From a bacterium (lineage in GTDB: Bacteria > UBP15 > UBA6099 > DSWB01): DNA of 17,260 nucleotides. Shown in pieces: positions 13,782-17,260 of this stretch; positions within the stretch are counted from its first letter, which is position 1; the number at the start of each line of letters is the position of its first letter. The translations under genes were made by a program, and so were the position numbers. Under the pieces are notes generated by a model. That model saw nothing but the letters and a program-made list of their open reading frames with translations. It did not search any database and was not told where the DNA came from. The stretch covers positions 1 through 17,260 of the forward strand of contig JAGUYV010000454.1 of NCBI GenBank assembly GCA_020061125.1, read 5' to 3'.

Positions 13782-14630
13782 ATGCATTCCAATATCCAGG
13801 AATTGTCGGACAACACCATCGGCCAGTTGGCGGACAAAGAGTTCGCGCTCGTGGTGTTCACCGTAGACTGGGCCGTGAGCTGCAAGGTCCAGTTGACCAT
13901 GGTGGACAATGTGCAAAAGGCATTCGGAGACCGCGTATTTTTCGGTTTTGCGGAAATATCCGAATCGCCAAAAATCAGAGAAAGGTACAAAATAGAAGAA
14001 TATCCAACAATTATCGTTTTCAAAAACGGCCGGGAGATCCAGAGATTCACGGGAATCCAGCGGGGCAAATGGCTCGCTGATTTCCTGAATACGGCCACGG
14101 GCATGTTTGATGCAGGCACGGATTTCCGAGCTATGTGGAACAATCTCCGGGACAGGGAAACCGAAGAAAAGCTCTTTGCGCGAACCATCCTCATTGTGGA
14201 CAGCGATCCGGACACCAGTTTTTGTATCCGCACCATCCTCGAAGAATCGGGATACAAAAACATTGCCCTGGCGTCCAACTACGACGACAGCGTCAGCAGC
14301 CTGGAGAATCAGATCCCGGACCTCATCTTTTTGAACTTGAAAATGGCGAACAAGGACGGGTTCCGGTTGATGAAGACGCTGCGCAAGTCCCGCGCTTGGA
14401 GCGGCATCCCGCTTTTGGTGTCCGTGGGACCGGGGAAATCTTCGCAGGATTATGAGGAAGCTTTCGGGGATTCGAGCATTCTGCGGCAGGGCAAATATGT
14501 GGAGCAGCCGCGCAACCGGGCCTCGTTCACCGGGCTGGTGCGGCACATGCTGCTGTTGCATGAAAACCGGCCCGGCGAGCAGCCCGCCCTGGCCGTGAGC
14601 AGTTACTGCCCGGTGGAGCCGAAGCTGTGA
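13782..14630 (+). CDS. Thioredoxin-like domain fused to a degenerate receiver domain
   Basis: A 282-residue cytoplasmic protein with two recognisable parts. Residues about 1-110 have a thioredoxin fold: FALVVFTVDWAVSCK (21-35) and the cis-proline segment IEEYPTIIVFKNGREI (71-86). The usual WCxxC is WAVSC (30-34), so the first catalytic Cys is Ala and disulfide exchange is unlikely. Residues about 135-260 resemble a response-regulator receiver: ILIVDSDPD (137-144) keeps the acidic pocket, but the phospho-acceptor position in IFLNLKMANKDGF is Asn185, and the conserved Lys before Pro is Gln242. It therefore looks like a phosphorylation-dead pseudo-receiver, and a binding or scaffold role is the natural inference. 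ATG 13782 follows a G-rich stretch; GTG 13773 is an alternative. It is convergent with a PAS-only gene. Confidence 0.82.
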   Translation: MHSNIQELSDNTIGQLADKEFALVVFTVDWAVSCKVQLTMVDNVQKAFGDRVFFGFAEISESPKIRERYKIEEYPTIIVFKNGREIQRFTGIQRGKWLADFLNTATGMFDAGTDFRAMWNNLRDRETEEKLFARTILIVDSDPDTSFCIRTILEESGYKNIALASNYDDSVSSLENQIPDLIFLNLKMANKDGFRLMKTLRKSRAWSGIPLLVSVGPGKSSQDYEEAFGDSSILRQGKYVEQPRNRASFTGLVRHMLLLHENRPGEQPALAVSSYCPVEPKL

Positions 14631-14634
14631 CACG

Positions 14635-14667
14635 AAAAAATCTCCGGCCGGTTGGCGCCGGCCGGAG
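14635..14667 (-). terminator. Rho-independent terminator of the PAS gene
   Basis: CTCCGGCCGG (14642-14651) and CCGGCCGGAG (14658-14667) form a perfect 10-bp stem with a 6-base loop. Read on the minus strand the stem is followed by A and then six T (14640-14635). The + side has no T-run. It is therefore oriented for the PAS gene and lies in the convergent gap. Confidence 0.85.
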
Positions 14668-14729
14668 CAACAAGAGAAAGGGTATGTTTGCCATGGCCCC
14701 GGGGGCGGGGCGCGAAGCAATCTGTTTAT

Positions 14730-15182
14730 TCAATACGACAGGTTGTTGCGTTCCAGCGCCAGGGCGTTCTTCATGCGCTGCTCCTCGGTGACATCCGTGA
14801 CCAGAGCGGCGACCACGCCGGGCCGCGGCCCCGCGGCCTGGAACGACAGCCATTTCCGCACCGAGCCTTCGGCGTACTCCACGATGGTGTCCGCCTGGCC
14901 GGTGCGGGCGATTTTGGCCAGCGCCTTAATCCACTTGAAATCCCAGGTGTGAATGCCGGGCAGGATGGCGGTGATGCGCCGTCCCTCGATATCTTCAAGT
15001 TTTTTACCGAGAATTTCCGCGAACGCGGCGTTCGCGTCAATCACGGCCAGGTCCTCGGCTTTCCCATCTTCTCCCAGAATGACTTCAAACACGGCGAAAC
15101 CCGCGTCCATGCCGTGCAGGATATCCTTGTATGTCTGCAGATCCAGAGTCTGGTTTCCGGGTGCGATGTCCGTGGCGCTCAT
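14730..15182 (-). CDS. Stand-alone PAS-domain protein
   Basis: 150 residues, essentially one PAS sensor domain (about 16-133). Features are YKDILHGMDAGFAVFEVI (18-35), the PAS core AVIDANAAFAEILGKKLEDIEGRRI (46-70), and the closing strand plus linker VAALVTDVTEEQRMKNALALERNNL (124-148). That ending is the usual junction leading from PAS into a kinase, cyclase or chemoreceptor module, yet the protein stops two residues later. The terminator downstream shows that this is the real gene end. No ligand can be assigned. The start is ATG 15182, nine bases after GGGAGG. An upstream in-frame ATG would run through the palindrome and lacks a ribosome-binding site. It is divergent from the AI-2E transporter gene and convergent with the thioredoxin/pseudo-receiver gene. 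Confidence 0.85.
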   Translation of the reverse strand: MSATDIAPGNQTLDLQTYKDILHGMDAGFAVFEVILGEDGKAEDLAVIDANAAFAEILGKKLEDIEGRRITAILPGIHTWDFKWIKALAKIARTGQADTIVEYAEGSVRKWLSFQAAGPRPGVVAALVTDVTEEQRMKNALALERNNLSY

Positions 15183-15203
15183 TTGATAATTCCTCCCATT
15201 GGC

Positions 15204-15219
15204 CGCGCAAATTTGCGCG
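15204..15219. promoter_or_regulatory. Perfect 16-bp palindrome, candidate operator
   Basis: CGCGCAAATTTGCGCG is self-complementary over all 16 bases and sits 21 bases upstream of the PAS gene start, in the spacer shared with the AI-2E transporter gene. It has no loop and no T-tract, so a dimeric regulator binding site is likelier than a terminator. Confidence 0.45.
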
Positions 15220-15303
15220 ATGAAATGCGAACTCATGTATACAGCCCGATTCCGGCGCGCCGGGTTCCCGTATAGGACAAAAACATGGGACCGCGCGCCG
15301 ATA

Positions 15304-15333
15304 TTGATTTCGACCGCCGCGCGATGCTATGAT
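15304..15333 (+). promoter_or_regulatory. Sigma70 promoter for the AI-2E family transporter
   Basis: TTGATT (15304-15309), 18 bases, then TATGAT (15328-15333), with TGC directly before the -10 as in an extended -10. Transcription would start near 15340, about 60 bases before the start codon. Confidence 0.55.
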
Positions 15334-15400
15334 GTGCGGGAAGCTTTCCGGAAACACGATCACGGCATGCGGCGGCATCAACGGCGCACGGGAGACACTG

Positions 15401-16549
15401 ATGACTGACGGCGAGAACACAAGGACCGGACCGGGATACGCGGCGCGGTTCGCCGCATACCTGGCGATTCTGGGCGCGGCGGCTTTGCTTCTATGGTTCC
15501 TGGGCCGCATCACCATGGTGCTGGCGTATTTCGGGGTGGCCATTGTGGTCACCTATCTGCTGAACCCGTTTGTGGATGCGCTGGAGCGCCGCCGGGTGCC
15601 GCGCAGCTTGAGCATTCTGGTCATGTTCGTGGTATTTGTGATTGTGGCCGGATCGGCCTCGGCGTTTCTCGCCACCAGCGTGCAGAAAGAAATCGTCAAG
15701 CTGGTGGACGCTGTGCCGCAGTACCAGGAAACGGCCGTGGGCCTGTGGCGGCAGGTGCAGGGGCATTACGACTGGCTCAAGGATCAGAGCTGGTTCGAGG
15801 GATTTCTGCAAAAGGCGACCGCGGCGGTGCAGGAATTCGGCGGGCGCATCGCCACGCGCACCTTTCAGGGCGTGATGTCCTTCTTCAGCGTGGCCATGGG
15901 CATGATCGTGGTGCCGGTGCTGGTGTTTTATTTCCTTAAGGACGACCACACCATGCGCGCGTCGTTCATCTCCGCGCTTCCCGCGCCCTGGCGCGCGGAC
16001 GGCGACCGCATTCTGGACCGTATCAACGAAGCCATCGGCGGGTTCATCCGCGGGCAGCTCAAGCTGTGCCTGGCCATGGGCGTGCTTACCTGGGCGGGCA
16101 TGGCCGTGATCGGTCTGGACTACGCGCTGATCATGGGCCTCATCGCGGGGGCCACCGAGTTCATCCCCTACATGGGGCCGATCCTCGGCATCATCATGCC
16201 GGTGATCGTGGCCGCGTTCGAGGGGCCGGACAAGCTCGCGGCCGTGGGTGTCGCATTCGTCATTCTTCAGGTGCTTGAAGGAAACATTCTGGCCCCGCGC
16301 ATCATGAGCGGCGATGTGGGCATTCATCCCGTGATCATCATTTTCGTGCTCATGGCCGGCGGCCAGGTGGGCGGCATCGGCGGCATGATCATCGCGCTGC
16401 CCGCAGCGGTCATTCTCAAGGTATTCTTTGAACATTTTTACATAGATAAATTTGTGAAACCCTCGGAGAACACGGCGCCCGCACCGACGAAGGACGAAAT
16501 CGAGGCCGCCGGAACCGGGGAACAGGCGGACGATCCGGTTCAGGAATGA
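15401..16549 (+). CDS. AI-2E family (UPF0118/PF01594) membrane transporter
   Basis: A 382-residue inner-membrane protein with the helix pattern of the AI-2E family: two N-terminal helices (about 17-55), a third near 69-92, a soluble segment with amphipathic helices (about 93-150), then a helix near 158-178 and a helix cluster from 222 to 345. Family signatures are YFLKDD (177-182), RGQL (217-220), EFIPYMGPILG (253-263) and LEGNILAPRIMSG (292-304) with HP (309-310). Members are variously proposed to export autoinducer-2 or to be Na+/H+ antiporters, so the substrate here is not known. The C-terminal tail (about 353-382) is acidic and disordered. ATG 15401 is preceded by GGGAGA at the right distance. 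An in-frame start at 15329 would overlap the -10 box. Confidence 0.92.
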   Translation: MTDGENTRTGPGYAARFAAYLAILGAAALLLWFLGRITMVLAYFGVAIVVTYLLNPFVDALERRRVPRSLSILVMFVVFVIVAGSASAFLATSVQKEIVKLVDAVPQYQETAVGLWRQVQGHYDWLKDQSWFEGFLQKATAAVQEFGGRIATRTFQGVMSFFSVAMGMIVVPVLVFYFLKDDHTMRASFISALPAPWRADGDRILDRINEAIGGFIRGQLKLCLAMGVLTWAGMAVIGLDYALIMGLIAGATEFIPYMGPILGIIMPVIVAAFEGPDKLAAVGVAFVILQVLEGNILAPRIMSGDVGIHPVIIIFVLMAGGQVGGIGGMIIALPAAVILKVFFEHFYIDKFVKPSENTAPAPTKDEIEAAGTGEQADDPVQE

Positions 16550-16589
16550 ATCGCGTCGCGCTCGGGGCCTGCGCGCCCGGCCCGGACCG

Positions 16590-17260
16590 TCAGCCTTGTT
16601 TCAGCATGTCCGTGATGCGTGCGAACGGACTGATCAGATAGCGGTACTGGAAGGACGCGGCGGTCCAGAACGGGCCTTGCGCGCTCTGCATGAGCCGCAG
16701 CGCCGCCCGGCGCGCGCGCCGTCCCTGGAGCGCCATGAGCGCCGCGTAATACGGGTTGTTGAGTTGCGAGGAATGCCCCGGAAGCAATGTGTCGAATTCC
16801 AGGCCTGCGCACAGATCCAGTGTTTGTTCCCATTGCCCGCGGTCTCCGCTCACGCGGCTGCAACTGGGCGTGAGGCAGTCTCCCGCGAACAAGAAATCGC
16901 GGCCGTCAATCTCCGCGCGCAGGCACATGGAGCCGGGTGAGTGGCCGGGCGTGTGAATCGCCTCCAGGGCCAGGCCCGCGATCTCAATCGTTTCTCCGCC
17001 GATTAACTTATTGTCAACCCGGAGAGGCTCGATGCGCGTGTGAAACATCCAGCCCGCGCAGGTCAGATCCGGGTCCGCAGATTCCACGGCGGCCGCGTCC
17101 GCCCGGTGCATGGTTAGCGGGATGTCCGGGCATTGCGCGCGCAGCGCGGCCAGACCGTTGACATGGTCGTAATGGCAGTGTGTGCATATCACGGCGGCGA
17201 GGTCCGCGGGCCGCACGCCCAGGCGCGCCAGGTTGCGCGTGAGCGCGCCGTGCCCCTCGC
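16590..17260 (-). CDS. Metallo-beta-lactamase-fold hydrolase (5' end outside window)
   Basis: The minus-strand frame is open from the right edge to a TGA at 16592-16590, giving at least 223 residues of an MBL-fold enzyme. The metal-binding motif THCHYDHVNG (HxHxDH) is followed by HTPGHSPGSMC (third ligand His), FAGDCLTPS (bridging Asp) and LLPGHSSQ (final His). This is the ligand order of glyoxalase II-like and related zinc hydrolases. The C-terminal part (GPFWTAASFQYRYLISPFARITDML) is a family-variable extension. The substrate cannot be assigned from motifs alone. The reading frame continues upstream of the motif as HGALTRNLARLGVRPADL, typical of the preceding helix, so the N-terminus is cut by the window edge. 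It is convergent with the AI-2E gene (40 bases). Confidence 0.88.
   Translation of the reverse strand, partial: EGHGALTRNLARLGVRPADLAAVICTHCHYDHVNGLAALRAQCPDIPLTMHRADAAAVESADPDLTCAGWMFHTRIEPLRVDNKLIGGETIEIAGLALEAIHTPGHSPGSMCLRAEIDGRDFLFAGDCLTPSCSRVSGDRGQWEQTLDLCAGLEFDTLLPGHSSQLNNPYYAALMALQGRRARRAALRLMQSAQGPFWTAASFQYRYLISPFARITDMLKQG

Noticed and set aside
13655-14080. + strand frame beginning with GTG after TAGGAG
   Set aside because: It overlaps the thioredoxin-like gene in another phase, and past the overlap its protein is Arg/Gly-rich shadow sequence.
1-17260. Mobile element, CRISPR array, tRNA or toxin-antitoxin locus
   Set aside because: No transposase, integrase, regularly spaced repeats, cloverleaf-like sequence or paired small genes were seen on reading both strands.

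Overview
The window looks like a piece of a Gram-negative bacterial chromosome that is GC-rich by eye, with one clearly AT-richer gap. Signal peptides, strong GGAGG ribosome-binding sites and a quinone-linked electron-transfer-flavoprotein module suggest a respiring proteobacterium-like lineage. A deltaproteobacterial (Desulfobacterota-type) origin is my best guess, but it is an inference and not firm. I see no tRNA, rRNA, CRISPR array, insertion sequence or phage gene.

Layout. Positions 1-210 hold the 3' end of an unrecognised gene, followed by a hairpin-T7 terminator. Positions 255-2168 carry rmlB and rmlD (+), two steps of dTDP-L-rhamnose synthesis. Positions 2169-3107 are an AT-rich gap of about 940 bases with inverted repeats and one promoter-like site but no convincing gene. 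Positions 3108-5441 (-) encode a large exported beta-propeller/TPR protein. It is divergent from a compact three-gene + strand cluster (5639-8027): a macro-domain ADP-ribose-binding protein, a membrane-anchored protein with a pilin-like outer domain, and a CoxE-like VWA protein. An exported Ig-like protein (8040-9143, -) runs convergently to that cluster.

Positions 9435-13261 (-) form the ETF module, transcribed in the order etfB, etfA, ETF-quinone oxidoreductase. ETF alpha/beta would collect electrons from flavin dehydrogenases such as acyl-CoA dehydrogenases, and the oxidoreductase would pass them to the quinone pool. A strong terminator after etfA and a good promoter before the oxidoreductase gene suggest it is also, or separately, transcribed. 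Its C-terminal region carries eight cysteines arranged as for two [4Fe-4S] clusters, where the canonical enzyme has one.

Positions 13782-16549 contain signalling oddities and a transporter. A thioredoxin-fold domain lacking its active-site cysteine pair is fused to a receiver domain lacking its phospho-acceptor Asp. Convergent to it is a stand-alone PAS protein whose leader holds a perfect 16-bp palindrome. Divergent from the PAS gene is an AI-2E family membrane protein. The window ends inside a metallo-beta-lactamase-fold hydrolase (-).

The items most worth a second look are the thioredoxin/pseudo-receiver fusion with its PAS-only neighbour, the macro/pilin-like/VWA cluster, and the eight-cysteine ETF-QO. 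I did not find a defence system or other large undescribed machine, and I do not claim one.
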